In this document: positions 1 to 8,600 of the stretch, in pieces
How the letters are laid out: each line of letters begins with the position of its first letter
Position numbering within the stretch: the stretch's first letter is position 1
Origin: Bacteroidales bacterium
Lineage (GTDB): Bacteria; Bacteroidota; Bacteroidia; Bacteroidales; F082
Assembly: GCA_017651645.1 (NCBI GenBank)
Contig: JAGCCO010000045.1
Coordinates: forward strand, 1 to 12,445
DNA length: 12,445 bases
Reading direction: 5' to 3'
Made by a program: the position numbers and the translations under genes
Notes under the pieces: generated by a model
The model's database searches: none
What the model was told of the DNA's origin: nothing
The model's input: the letters and a program-made list of their open reading frames with translations, nothing else

Positions 1-1346
1 ATGCTCCACATCACGATGGATGGGTGGTTGCGGTGTACGAGTACAAGGTTGGTGATGTCACGATGCCACCAAGGATAACTCTCTGGTGTCTCCTTCTCTG
101 CGAAAAAGCGGGCATAGCCATTTTTACATTTTCTAGCCATCCACATATCAAACGACTCTGCCATTACCATCATGCCCATCTCATCACAAATATCCATCTG
201 CCAAGGTGCTGGCATATTGTGGGAGGTCCGTATGGCATCGCAGCCTATATCTTTGAGCAGACGAACCTGACGCCGGAATGCATCTTTATTGAATGCTACG
301 CCTAAGGGACCGAGGTCGTGGTGAAGGCACACGCCCTTGAACTTGCGTGTCTTCCCATTAAGCTTAAAGCCTTCTTCATCATATTCTATGGAACGGATTC
401 CAACTTTTGTCTCCATACGGTCACATACCTCATTATCTTGTATGAGTTCTGTGACAAGGGTATAGAGCCGTGGCGCCTCCGGACTCCACAGATGCGCATT
501 CTGAATAGTCAGCACGTGTATGGATTCATGCCGACCTGCCTCTTCCTCACTCTTTGCCACGACATTGCCCTGAGCATCAACAAGCGACTGACGCACCCGG
601 AGTCTCTTTCCCTTAGGAAGTTTAGCGCCAATCACCGCCTCACTCGTTATGTAGAGGCGAGCTTCCTGAGCCATAGTGGCATCGGCAGAAATGCCTGAAA
701 CCATGGTCGTACGTGCGAATGTGCCCCAAGTCTTGAGATAGTTCTGCGGATGGAGCACGAGACGTACAGGCCGATAGATACCGGCACCGGGATACCAACG
801 TGCAGATTCCTCTATATTCTGAAGATGTACGGCAAGTGTGTGAGTGCCAGAAGCAAGATGCTCCTCCTTTGAGCCATTGCGTGGCAAGAACTTGGTGATA
901 TCGAGGCTGAAGGTGTTGTAGCCGTATGCCCAATAACCAACCTCCCGTCCGTCGATATACACACGCGGTTCTGCCATTGCACCGTCGAAGATAAGTTCGC
1001 CGGAGCAGAAACCCTCTGGAATGGTAATCTCGGTACGATACCAGCCTTCGCCTATCCAAGGCAGTGAGCCAGTACGGCCAGTCTTCTCTGTTGCATTTCT
1101 CTCTCCGTTCTGCTCGATTGCCACCACCTGCTTATCGATATCCTTATCGAATGGCCCTTTGACAGCCCAGTCGTGAGGTATGGATACCGTCTCCCATCCA
1201 GCGTCGTCAAAGTCTGCTTTTTCTGCCCCAGGAATAGCACCTCGCTGAAATTTCCAACCGCTAAGAAGTAGTTGTTCTTTACTCTGTGCCAATACAACTA
1301 TCGCTATAACAAATAATGCGATACCTACCATTAATATTCTTTTCAT
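1..1346 (-). CDS. Secreted glycoside hydrolase family 2 enzyme (beta-galactosidase-like), C-terminus cut by window edge
   Basis: 448 codons are open from an ATG at 1346 to the window edge. A hydrophobic N-terminus without a lipobox cysteine (cleavage likely after Ala20, VVLA-QS) predicts a periplasmic or secreted protein. Residues about 22-200 form the GH2 sugar-binding jelly-roll (PHDWAVKGPFD, GYWAYGYNTF, RWYPGAGIYRPV). Residues about 205-314 are the immunoglobulin-like domain (LWSPEAPRLY). The TIM barrel starts near V315 (VGIRSIEYDEEGFKLNGK), with RTSHN at 373-377 and AESFDMW at 396-402. The visible part ends at NHPSIVMWS, which in GH2 enzymes is followed by I-G-N-E carrying the acid/base Glu, so both catalytic Glu residues lie outside. 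The family removes beta-linked terminal galactose, glucuronate or mannose; the AESFDMW type is common in Bacteroidota beta-galactosidases, but substrate is not proven. It starts 21 bp after the HTCS stop and is probably co-transcribed with it. Confidence 0.93.
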   Translation of the reverse strand, partial: MKRILMVGIALFVIAIVVLAQSKEQLLLSGWKFQRGAIPGAEKADFDDAGWETVSIPHDWAVKGPFDKDIDKQVVAIEQNGERNATEKTGRTGSLPWIGEGWYRTEITIPEGFCSGELIFDGAMAEPRVYIDGREVGYWAYGYNTFSLDITKFLPRNGSKEEHLASGTHTLAVHLQNIEESARWYPGAGIYRPVRLVLHPQNYLKTWGTFARTTMVSGISADATMAQEARLYITSEAVIGAKLPKGKRLRVRQSLVDAQGNVVAKSEEEAGRHESIHVLTIQNAHLWSPEAPRLYTLVTELIQDNEVCDRMETKVGIRSIEYDEEGFKLNGKTRKFKGVCLHHDLGPLGVAFNKDAFRRQVRLLKDIGCDAIRTSHNMPAPWQMDICDEMGMMVMAESFDMWMARKCKNGYARFFAEKETPESYPWWHRDITNLVLVHRNHPSIVMWS

Positions 1347-1367
1347 GTTTCGCTACATTATTATTAA

Positions 1368-4300
1368 TTAAGAACTTGTATTCGCCTCACTATGACTGCG
1401 GTTGGCTTTTGGTTGCTTGCGACCATCGGAATGCAGGAATTCGGAAGGAGTTATTCCATATATGGCTTTGAAATTCATTGTAAAGCTCTTGACGGTTGTA
1501 AAGCCTACGGCGTATGCTATTTCCGTGATCTGCATCTGCGAGGTTTCCAGCAGTGCCCTTCCACGCTTGATGCGGATGGTACGGATAAACTCTGCCGGTC
1601 CCTGTCCGGTGATGGCCATGAGTTTTTTATAGAGCGTGGTACGCGCCATTCCCACCTCAGCAGCCATCGTCTCAACAGAGAATTCAGAATCGCTGATATT
1701 CTTCTCTACCAGGGCTATGGCTTTTTTAATAAATTGTTCATCCAGTGGCGTGATGGTAATCTCGCTGGGTTCAATATTCATCTTCTGGCGGAACTGCCTG
1801 TGATTGTTCTGCTCCCATTCGATAAACTTCTTCACACGCAGTCGCAGCACTTCCGTGTTAAATGGTTTGGTCAGATAGTCGTCGGCACCCAGTTGCAGTC
1901 CTTCAATGCGGCTTACATCAGTGGTACGAGCCGTCAGCAGGATGATGGGGATGTGCGATAAGTTGATATCGGTCTTTACTCTGCGGCAGAGTTCGAAACC
2001 GTCGATGCCAGGCATCATCACGTCGCTGACTATGAGGTCTATCTGTTCGCGTTGCAATACGTCTATTGCGGCTGCTCCGTCTATGGCTGTTTTTACCTGG
2101 TAATCCTCCTTCATACAGGAACTGATGAATGAAAGCATGTCCTGATTGTCATCGACAATAAGGATGGTCTTGCGAGGAGCGAGGAAGGAGGAACGAGTAA
2201 CGAGATTACTATCAGGTGCAGATTCTGTCGCAGAGTACTCTCCTTCCTCCTTCCTTGTTCCTCCTTCCTCGAAAAACGTCCTCCCGATGGGCAGCGTAAT
2301 AGTAAAAATGCTGCCAACGGGCTGGTTGTCGCTCACGCTGATGGTGCCATGATGCAGGCGAACATAGTCGCTGGCAATATGGAGACCTATGCCGCTGCCT
2401 GTCTGCGAACTGTCATTGCTGGGCGACTGATAGAAGCGTTTGAAGATGTTGGGCTTGTCTTTGTCGGAAATGCCCTTGCCGGTGTCGGCTACGGCGATGA
2501 TCACGCTGTCGGTTTCCGCACGGAACAACAACGATACACAGCCGCCTGCAGGTGTGAATTTCAGGGCGTTCGAGAAGAGGTTGTATATCACCTTGTTGAT
2601 CTTCTCGCGATCGTAGTCCATCAGAAAGCTGTCAGCATCGTGCTCGAAACTGAGGCGAATGTTACGCTCTTCGGCATAATCGCTAAATGAGACGAGTATG
2701 CTGTTCAGATGGTCCACGATGTCGCCCCGCTGCACGTTCAGCGTCTCGCCACCCGCGTCCAGCCTGCGGAAGTCGAGCAGCGCGCTCACCTCCCTCAACA
2801 ATTGCTGGGCATTCTTGTGGATATTCTTCAGCTGAGCCAGCAGATTGTCGGGAGTCTTACCGTCCGTCAGCTTTTTCATGATTTGTTCCAGCGGCGATAT
2901 GATGAGTGTCAACGGCGTGCGCAGGTCGTGGCTGATATTGGTGAAGAACTGCAGTTTCATCTCCGTAATCTGTTCCATCTTCTGTCGCTCCATCAGTTGG
3001 CGCTGCCGTTCCGCTCGCTCCCGTTGTCGTTTGCGCATGTTGCGCCATTGCAGATACAGGGCTCCCAAAACAATAACTGCATACAATATGTACATGGGCA
3101 GCGTACGATAGAATGGCGGTGCCACGCTGATGCGCAGTTCCCTTGGTGTGCTCATGGTGCCGTCCTCACGACAAATGCTCAACTGCAGGGTGTAGTCGCC
3201 AGGAGACAGGGCATCGAACGACACGTAGTTGTGGTCGGTCATTGTCCAGCCGCTCATCAGTCCTACCAGCCGGTAGGCATAGCGTATGCGCTGGACGTCC
3301 TCCAGACTGCCAGAGAAGAATTTCACGGTCAGGTGGGCTGCATCATGGCTAAGATTGACGGTTGTGGTCTGTTCGTTCAGCAGGCTGTCGCCTACGGCAA
3401 TCTCACTGACCACGAGGTCGCGCTCTTCGTGTTTGGTAGCCATCAGCCGTCGCGGTTCGATGCTCATGTATCCTTCTGTGCCGCCCATCAGTATCTCGCC
3501 CTTGGGCGAACAAACCATAGCGTCGCCGTTGAAATAGAACTGCGGCATGCCGGATGACAGTTGATAGTTGAAAGTTGAAAGTTGAATGTTGCCGTCTGCC
3601 TGACGCTTGGGCTGAATAGCCACCACGCTGCCACTGGTAGTGCACACCCAGTACACGCCGTTGCCGTCCTGAGTCATGCCTTTGATGATATCGTCCGTGC
3701 GACGGATATAGTAGAGCGTGTCCTGTTTCGTGTCGAAAATGGTGATGCCGTCGGGGTGAGTGAGCAGCATCATTCCCTGCTGCCGGTCGGCCTTCACGTC
3801 CGTCACCATCTGGTTCATCCACTGTTGCGTGCCCTTCTGGTTGCCGAAGGCCACGTCGCACTTGCCGTTTCTGAGGTCGTAAGTCCACAGTCCATATACC
3901 GACCCCAGGTGCATGGTGTTTGCCCCGTCGTAGCGGATGGAGTTGGCATGGATGTCGTCACCGCTGTCGGTGGTCACCAGACGTGTGGTTTCGTCCTTAG
4001 GGTCGAAGATGACGGTCTTACCTATTGGCGACGACGACCATACACGCCCCTGATTGTCACGTGCCAACGTCCATACATATTCTGTCGGGAACGTCCCGTC
4101 ATCTACTGCATACCGTTTCCACCGCTTGGCATCCGTCAGGTGGTAGAGCCCCTGATTGTAGGTTCCTGCCCACATGCCGCCCATGCCGTCGCTTATCAGA
4201 GCCATGACGGTGATGCTGGGCAAGGCCGTCTTCACCATGCTGCCATTCTTGTGCTCTATATACACACCGTCACCGTCGGTACCCATCCACAGGTTTCCCT

Positions 4301-5396
4301 CCGTGTCGTAGGCCATCGCCAGAATATCGCCACACATGCGGCCGTGCGGCTGCATGATACTGTTAGCCTCGCTGGTGTACGAAATGCCCGTCTTCAGATG
4401 ACCCACCCAGACAGTACCGTCGCGGTCGGTGGTCAGACAGGTCACATTGTCCGATGCCAGCGACTGCAACCGCTCATGTTCGTGGCGCATGGCAGTGACG
4501 ATGCCCGTATTCTTATGATAGGCAAACAGTCCCTTGTGGTCAGTGGCAATCCAGATGTTTCCCCGTCCGTCGTCCATCATGTCGCGAATGGCGTTGTTCT
4601 GCGAGGCGAAGGCTGTCTGTGGCAGACTGACCGTCTCTCTCACCTGCCGTCCTCCCACGATGTAGCGGCAGATGTGCTCCTCGCGCGTACTATATATCCA
4701 TAGTGTGCCGTCGGCATCGGCCATCAGGCTGTGCTCTCCTATCGAGTGCTCCATCGCCTCAGGCAGCATCGCGCGCTGCAGTTCGCCCGTACCCGTATTT
4801 AGATGCCATATGGCGTGGTCTGCGCTGAAATACAGGCCGTCCGACATCTCTGCAACCACGCCAGCCGACTTCCCTGGCAGTTGCACTCGCCTTTCCCAGT
4901 ATTTCAGTTCCTTGGAGTGGTAGTTATACCGATAGATGCCGCTCTCCGTCAGCACCCATAGCGCACCTTTCTCGCCCACCTTCACCTTATATCTGCCTTT
5001 GCATCTGATGCCAATAGACTGCAACAGCTTGTCAGCGTCAGCCGAAAATCGCGCCGCCTTAATGTCGTAGAGGTAGTAGCCGCCGCTTTCGCATTCTATC
5101 CATATCCGTCCTTCGGCATCTTCCTCCATGGATGTAGTGGTCTCAGCAAACACCTCGCGCAACTGCGGATCGCCGCTCTCTGGGAACCGCGTCTTTACCT
5201 GGTGGCCGTCGTAGCGGTTGATCCCCTGATAGGTGCCTATCCACAGGTAGCCGCGACTGTCAGCCAGCAGACTCGTCACCGCATTGCTGCGCAGGCCGTC
5301 GGCTAACCCCAGAGTCTTGAATACCGTTTCGCCTGTGCGCTGCCCCGCTGCCATCTGTGCGATGCATAGCCATGTAAAGAGCAATAATTTCCTCAT
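1368..5396 (-). CDS. Hybrid two-component system (HTCS) sensor kinase/AraC-type regulator
   Basis: 1342-residue one-protein signalling system, the usual PUL regulator. The ATG at 5396 is chosen because a signal peptide follows at once (MRKLLLFTWLCIAQMAAGQ); an upstream in-frame ATG at 5429 would add 11 residues and overlap a promoter box. About twelve Reg_prop beta-propeller blades (LWIGTYQGINRYDG type) fill residues about 30-670, then a Y_Y_Y domain (about 678-762), one membrane segment (about 765-785) and a basic juxtamembrane helix. The kinase core has His823 in the H-box (FFTNISHDLRTPLTL), Asn943 in the N-box, Asp971 in the G1 box and a GSGIGL G2 box. The receiver has Asp1082/Asp1083, phospho-acceptor Asp1125 (SDVMMPG), Thr1155 and Lys1177. 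A C-terminal AraC-type HTH covers about 1218-1330. All catalytic residues are intact. Periplasmic glycan binding is expected to trigger phosphorelay and activation of the divergent susC-like operon. Heptamer repeats lie at residues 603-613 and in the kinase-receiver linker. Confidence 0.96.
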   Translation of the reverse strand: MRKLLLFTWLCIAQMAAGQRTGETVFKTLGLADGLRSNAVTSLLADSRGYLWIGTYQGINRYDGHQVKTRFPESGDPQLREVFAETTTSMEEDAEGRIWIECESGGYYLYDIKAARFSADADKLLQSIGIRCKGRYKVKVGEKGALWVLTESGIYRYNYHSKELKYWERRVQLPGKSAGVVAEMSDGLYFSADHAIWHLNTGTGELQRAMLPEAMEHSIGEHSLMADADGTLWIYSTREEHICRYIVGGRQVRETVSLPQTAFASQNNAIRDMMDDGRGNIWIATDHKGLFAYHKNTGIVTAMRHEHERLQSLASDNVTCLTTDRDGTVWVGHLKTGISYTSEANSIMQPHGRMCGDILAMAYDTEGNLWMGTDGDGVYIEHKNGSMVKTALPSITVMALISDGMGGMWAGTYNQGLYHLTDAKRWKRYAVDDGTFPTEYVWTLARDNQGRVWSSSPIGKTVIFDPKDETTRLVTTDSGDDIHANSIRYDGANTMHLGSVYGLWTYDLRNGKCDVAFGNQKGTQQWMNQMVTDVKADRQQGMMLLTHPDGITIFDTKQDTLYYIRRTDDIIKGMTQDGNGVYWVCTTSGSVVAIQPKRQADGNIQLSTFNYQLSSGMPQFYFNGDAMVCSPKGEILMGGTEGYMSIEPRRLMATKHEERDLVVSEIAVGDSLLNEQTTTVNLSHDAAHLTVKFFSGSLEDVQRIRYAYRLVGLMSGWTMTDHNYVSFDALSPGDYTLQLSICREDGTMSTPRELRISVAPPFYRTLPMYILYAVIVLGALYLQWRNMRKRQRERAERQRQLMERQKMEQITEMKLQFFTNISHDLRTPLTLIISPLEQIMKKLTDGKTPDNLLAQLKNIHKNAQQLLREVSALLDFRRLDAGGETLNVQRGDIVDHLNSILVSFSDYAEERNIRLSFEHDADSFLMDYDREKINKVIYNLFSNALKFTPAGGCVSLLFRAETDSVIIAVADTGKGISDKDKPNIFKRFYQSPSNDSSQTGSGIGLHIASDYVRLHHGTISVSDNQPVGSIFTITLPIGRTFFEEGGTRKEEGEYSATESAPDSNLVTRSSFLAPRKTILIVDDNQDMLSFISSCMKEDYQVKTAIDGAAAIDVLQREQIDLIVSDVMMPGIDGFELCRRVKTDINLSHIPIILLTARTTDVSRIEGLQLGADDYLTKPFNTEVLRLRVKKFIEWEQNNHRQFRQKMNIEPSEITITPLDEQFIKKAIALVEKNISDSEFSVETMAAEVGMARTTLYKKLMAITGQGPAEFIRTIRIKRGRALLETSQMQITEIAYAVGFTTVKSFTMNFKAIYGITPSEFLHSDGRKQPKANRSHSEANTSS
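2172..2271. repeat. Paired heptamer-repeat arms in inverted orientation inside the HTCS gene
   Basis: The left arm (2172-2204) is about 4.7 units with a 7-bp period and core GAGGAAS/GAGTAAC. The right arm (2240-2271) is about 4.6 units of the complementary type (CTCCTTC, one unit CTTGTTC). Within them 2180-2194 and 2257-2271 form a perfect 15-bp inverted repeat around a 62-bp centre. The element encodes the linker between the histidine-kinase ATPase domain and the receiver (residues about 1043-1075), which is low in hydrophobic residues and likely flexible. Confidence 0.75.
3560..3591. repeat. Heptamer tandem repeat (GTTGAWA) within HTCS coding sequence
   Basis: Four full units plus GTTG with a 7-bp period (GTTGATA, GTTGAAA twice, GTTGAAT); a degenerate unit GATGACA precedes at 3553-3559. 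On the coding strand it specifies IQLSTFNYQLS (residues about 603-613) near the last propeller blades. Seven is not a multiple of three, so gain or loss of one unit would shift the frame. Confidence 0.8.
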
Positions 5397-5416
5397 TGTT
5401 AATGACAATCTGTGTG

Positions 5417-5450
5417 CAAAGATACACAATTTTTCTGAATTTTGGGCAAA
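5417..5450 (-). promoter_or_regulatory. Proximal HTCS promoter (TTTG ... TATCTTTG)
   Basis: On the minus strand, TATCTTTG (5424-5417) matches the Bacteroidota -7 consensus TAnnTTTG exactly. A TTTG (5450-5447) lies 22 bp upstream, slightly longer than the usual -33 spacing. Transcription would start near 5411, leaving only about 15 nt of leader before the HTCS ATG. This box has its own -33 element, so it could give basal expression. Confidence 0.55.
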
Positions 5451-5454
5451 GGTA
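5447..5454 (-). promoter_or_regulatory. Distal HTCS -7 box (TACCTTTG)
   Basis: A second exact TAnnTTTG match on the minus strand, with no good TTTG at the -33 position. It is the mirror partner of the susC-like -7 box about the operator centre (5454 and 5593 are both 69.5 bp from 5523.5). An activator-dependent, autoregulatory HTCS promoter with a leader of about 45 nt is inferred. Its TTTG may instead serve only as the -33 element of the proximal promoter. Confidence 0.45.
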
Positions 5455-5483
5455 CAGCTTTTTTCTGTTCATCACACGTCACC

Positions 5484-5563
5484 ATGTTTCCAGAAGAGGA
5501 ATCTATGTTTCGAAGAGGCGTGAAAAGTAGAGCAGGAAACGAAATGACCTTCATCCGAAACAT
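5484..5563. promoter_or_regulatory. Candidate HTCS operator: two 21-bp-spaced GTTTC pairs in dyad arrangement
   Basis: On the plus strand ATGTTTC occurs at 5484-5490 and 5505-5511, 21 bp apart; each is followed by GAAGAGG (5493-5499 and 5512-5518). On the minus strand ATGTTTC occurs at 5563-5557 and a second GTTTC at 5540-5536, again 21 bp apart. The two pairs mirror each other exactly about 5523/5524. A 21-bp spacing is two DNA turns, as expected for AraC-type HTH proteins binding direct repeats. A 13-bp palindrome, GAAACATTGTTTC (5557-5569), overlaps the right end. Confidence 0.5.
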
Positions 5564-5592
5564 TGTTTCCCTTCGGTTTGGAATAAACGTGC

Positions 5593-5600
5593 TACATTTG
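5593..5600 (+). promoter_or_regulatory. susC-like operon promoter, -7 box TACATTTG
   Basis: Exact match to TAnnTTTG, 43 bp before the susC-like ATG, predicting a leader of about 38 nt. No TTTG occurs at the usual distance upstream: the nearest TTTG (5577-5580) is only 12 bp away and TTTC (5566-5569) is 23 bp away. A weak -33 element suits a promoter that needs an activator, here the HTCS. Confidence 0.6.
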
Positions 5601-5643
5601 CGGCGAGAAAAATGACTTGAAACAAAATAATAATTAATTAACA

Positions 5644-8600
5644 ATGTATTGTATGCAAAAAAACAGTTTTAAGCAATTGATGCTCATCGTGCTCTTGTTC
5701 ACGATGCAAGCTGTGTTTGGCACTATTACTGCAAAGCCTATAACGGGTAAGGTCACGTCTGCCACAGACGGTGAGCCCCTGATAGGCGCTACGGTGCAGG
5801 TACAGGGAAGCAGTAATGGTATTGTTACTGATTTAGACGGTAACTATACCATCAATGCGGAACAAGGCCAGACATTGGTGTTCTCTTACGTGGGTTATCT
5901 CACTAAGACGGTGAAGGTTGGTGGTGGCAGCACCATCAATGTGACGCTTGAGGAAGACCGCCAGTCGCTTGACGAGGTGGTGGTGATCGGTTACGGTGTA
6001 CAGAAGAAGAAACTGCTGACGGGCGCAACCACGCAGGTGAAGGGTGAGGACATCGCCAAGATGAACACGACGAGTCCGCTGCAGGCCATGCAAGGCCAGA
6101 CGCCTGGTGTCAGCATCCAGAGTACTTCCGGTCAGCCTGGTTCAGGCTTGAAGGTTCAGATCCGTGGTCTTGGTACCGTAGGCAGCAGCGGTCCTCTGTA
6201 TCTGATTGACGGTATTGGCGGAGACATAAACTCCCTGAATCCTGCCGACATCGAGAGCATCGACGTGCTGAAGGATGCCGCCTCGGCAGCCATCTATGGT
6301 GCCCAGGCAGCCAATGGTGTGGTACTGGTAACGACCAAGAATGGTAGGGCCGGCAAGTCGGAAATCAGCTTTGATACCTATTACGGCTGGCAGAACGTGG
6401 CCCGCAAGGCTAATATGCTGAACTCGCAGGAGTATATGACCATCATGAACGAGCAGCAGATCAACTCCGGCAACCAGCCCTACGACTTCTCGAAGATGAA
6501 GAGCATCTACGACTCCAACGGCAATCTCTACGATACCAACTGGATAGACCAGATGTTTAAGGACAACGCTAAGGTGGAGAGCTACAATCTGGGTATCACC
6601 GGCGGTAACAAGGTTTCCACCTACGCGCTGTCACTGGGCTATATGAGTCAGGAGGGTATTGTCGGCGGCAAGGATGTCTCGAACTATCAGCGTTATAATG
6701 CCCGTATCAATTCTGAGCATAACGTCATAGATGGCCTGCTGAAAGTGGGCGAACAGGCAAGCTTCGTCTATACCAAGAGTACTGGTATAGGCGTTGGCAA
6801 CCAATATAACAACACCCTGCGTGGCGCATTTGGCACATCGCCCCTGGCTCCTGTCTATGCCACGAACATCTATGATGGCAGCCCGGCAGAAGCCGGCTCA
6901 GAGGCCAGCAGTTACAATGGTTTCTATGGCAGTCCCTATAATGCTACCGATAATAGCGACTGGTACATGTACGACGGCAACCCCTACGGAAACATGATGA
7001 CCAACACAAATAATGAGAATAAGAGTGGTACGTTCAGCGGCAATGTGTATGCTGAACTGACCCCGCTGAAGGGACTGAAGGTGCGTTCGGTATTTGGCGC
7101 AGTTTATAGCACAAGTGAATACCGCGGCTTCTCTCCTCTTTATCATTTTAGTCCTTATAACTATAATGACACCAGGACTTCGGCCAGCCAGAGCATGAAT
7201 CATGGACTGTCGATGACATGGACCAATACAGCCCAGTATGACTGGACGATAAAGGACGATCATGCCTTCAGTGCATTGGTAGGTATAGAGGCCAGCCGCT
7301 ATTCAGGCACATCGGTTAGCGGCAGCAATGGCTATCTGAAGGAAGGCTTCGACGACTGGGAGCATGCGTACGTTAATAATGGTACAGCCACTTCTACCGA
7401 TGACGGTTTAGGCGCAGGCGGCAGTCCTCACGGTGACTCACGTAACGTGTCTTACTTTGGTCGTCTGGGGTGGAACTGGAAGGAGACCTATATGATCAAT
7501 GCGACCCTGCGTGCTGATGGTTCGAGCAAGTTTGCACGTGGTCATCGCTTCGGCTACTTCCCCTCCGTCTCTGCAGGTTGGACCATATCGAACGAGAAGT
7601 TCATGCAATCCATCTCATCATGGATGGATTACTTGAAACTGCGTGTCAGCTGGGGACAGGTGGGTAACCAGAATATCTCCGACTACCAGTATCTGGCTCC
7701 AGTGAAGAACACCAATACCCACTACCTGTTCGGTACATCGGGCTACGACGATACTGAGTCGGTATCGGTGCTGGGTACCAACTGGGGCGCATATCCTAGT
7801 CGTGTGGCTAACCCTGACGTGACATGGGAGACATCAGAGCAGTTCAACGTGGGTATCGATGCCCGTCTGATTGGCGGACACTTGAATGTTAACCTCGACT
7901 ATTATATCAAGACCACTAAGGACTGGCTGGTGACTGCCCCTGTGCTGGCAACCGTTGGTACAGGCGCACCAACCATCAATGGTGGCGACGTGAAGAACAA
8001 GGGATTTGAGTTCAACCTCGCCTGGAACGACATGATTGGCAAGGACTTCCGCTATAACATCGGCGTGAATGGCGCCTACAATAAGAATGAGGTGGGCAGC
8101 ATTCCTACTGATGATGGTATCATCCACGGTGCTACCAACCAACTATACGACAATGCTCCTGAATTCTACCGTGCACAGAACGGTCATGCCATTGGTTATT
8201 TCTGGGGCTATAAGACTGCCGGTCTCTTCCAGAACCAGCAGGAGATTAACGAGTGGATATCTAACGGCAATGGCGTGTTGCAGGCCGATGTCAAGCCTGG
8301 CGACGTGAAATATATCGACGTGAACCACGACGGCGTGATTAACGACGACGATAAGGTGGATCTGGGCAATGGTATGCCCGACTTTACATACGGCTTTACA
8401 CTTGGCTTCGACTGGAAGGGACTCGATTTCTCTGTTCAAGCCAATGGCGCTGCTGGTCAGAAGATTGTTCAGACCTACCGCAACCATGCTAACGCACAGG
8501 CCAACTATACCACAGAGATTCTGCAGCGTTGGACGGGTGAGGGAACCAGCAACAAGATTCCCCGCGTGACGACCACGAACATCAACTGGCAGTTCTCCGA

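Larger units (their letters stand above)
5397..5643. other. Divergent intergenic regulatory region between HTCS and susC-like genes
   Basis: This is the only non-coding stretch above 40 bp. It holds two minus-strand -7 boxes, one plus-strand -7 box, and between them a dyad-symmetric array of GTTTC half-sites centred at 5523/5524. The last 25 bp before the susC-like ATG are A/T-rich (AATAATTAATTAAC) with no Shine-Dalgarno sequence, as is normal in Bacteroidota. No RNA gene or small ORF is evident. Confidence 0.85.

Noticed and set aside
640..1297. Two minus-strand open frames (640-1059 and 1052-1297) that could be read as separate small genes.
   Set aside because: They are out of frame with the GH2 gene, whose own frame is uninterrupted from 1346 to the window edge and carries all GH2 motifs.
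3582..4703. Open frame of 373 codons on the plus strand, opposite the HTCS gene (also 2709-3557 and 1392-1961).
   Set aside because: They lie fully antisense to a clearly real gene with intact domains, resemble no family, and lack promoter or start-site context. Long antisense frames are common opposite genes with this codon use.
5557..5569. GAAACATTGTTTC palindrome as a possible terminator hairpin.
   Set aside because: Stem of only 5 bp, A/T-rich, no following T-run, and located just upstream of a promoter. It is better explained as part of the operator.
5625..5640. Similar TTAATTAA-rich leaders before the GH2 and susC-like genes as a shared regulatory motif.
   Set aside because: Low-complexity A/T runs are the usual Bacteroidota translation leader, and the resemblance is not specific enough.
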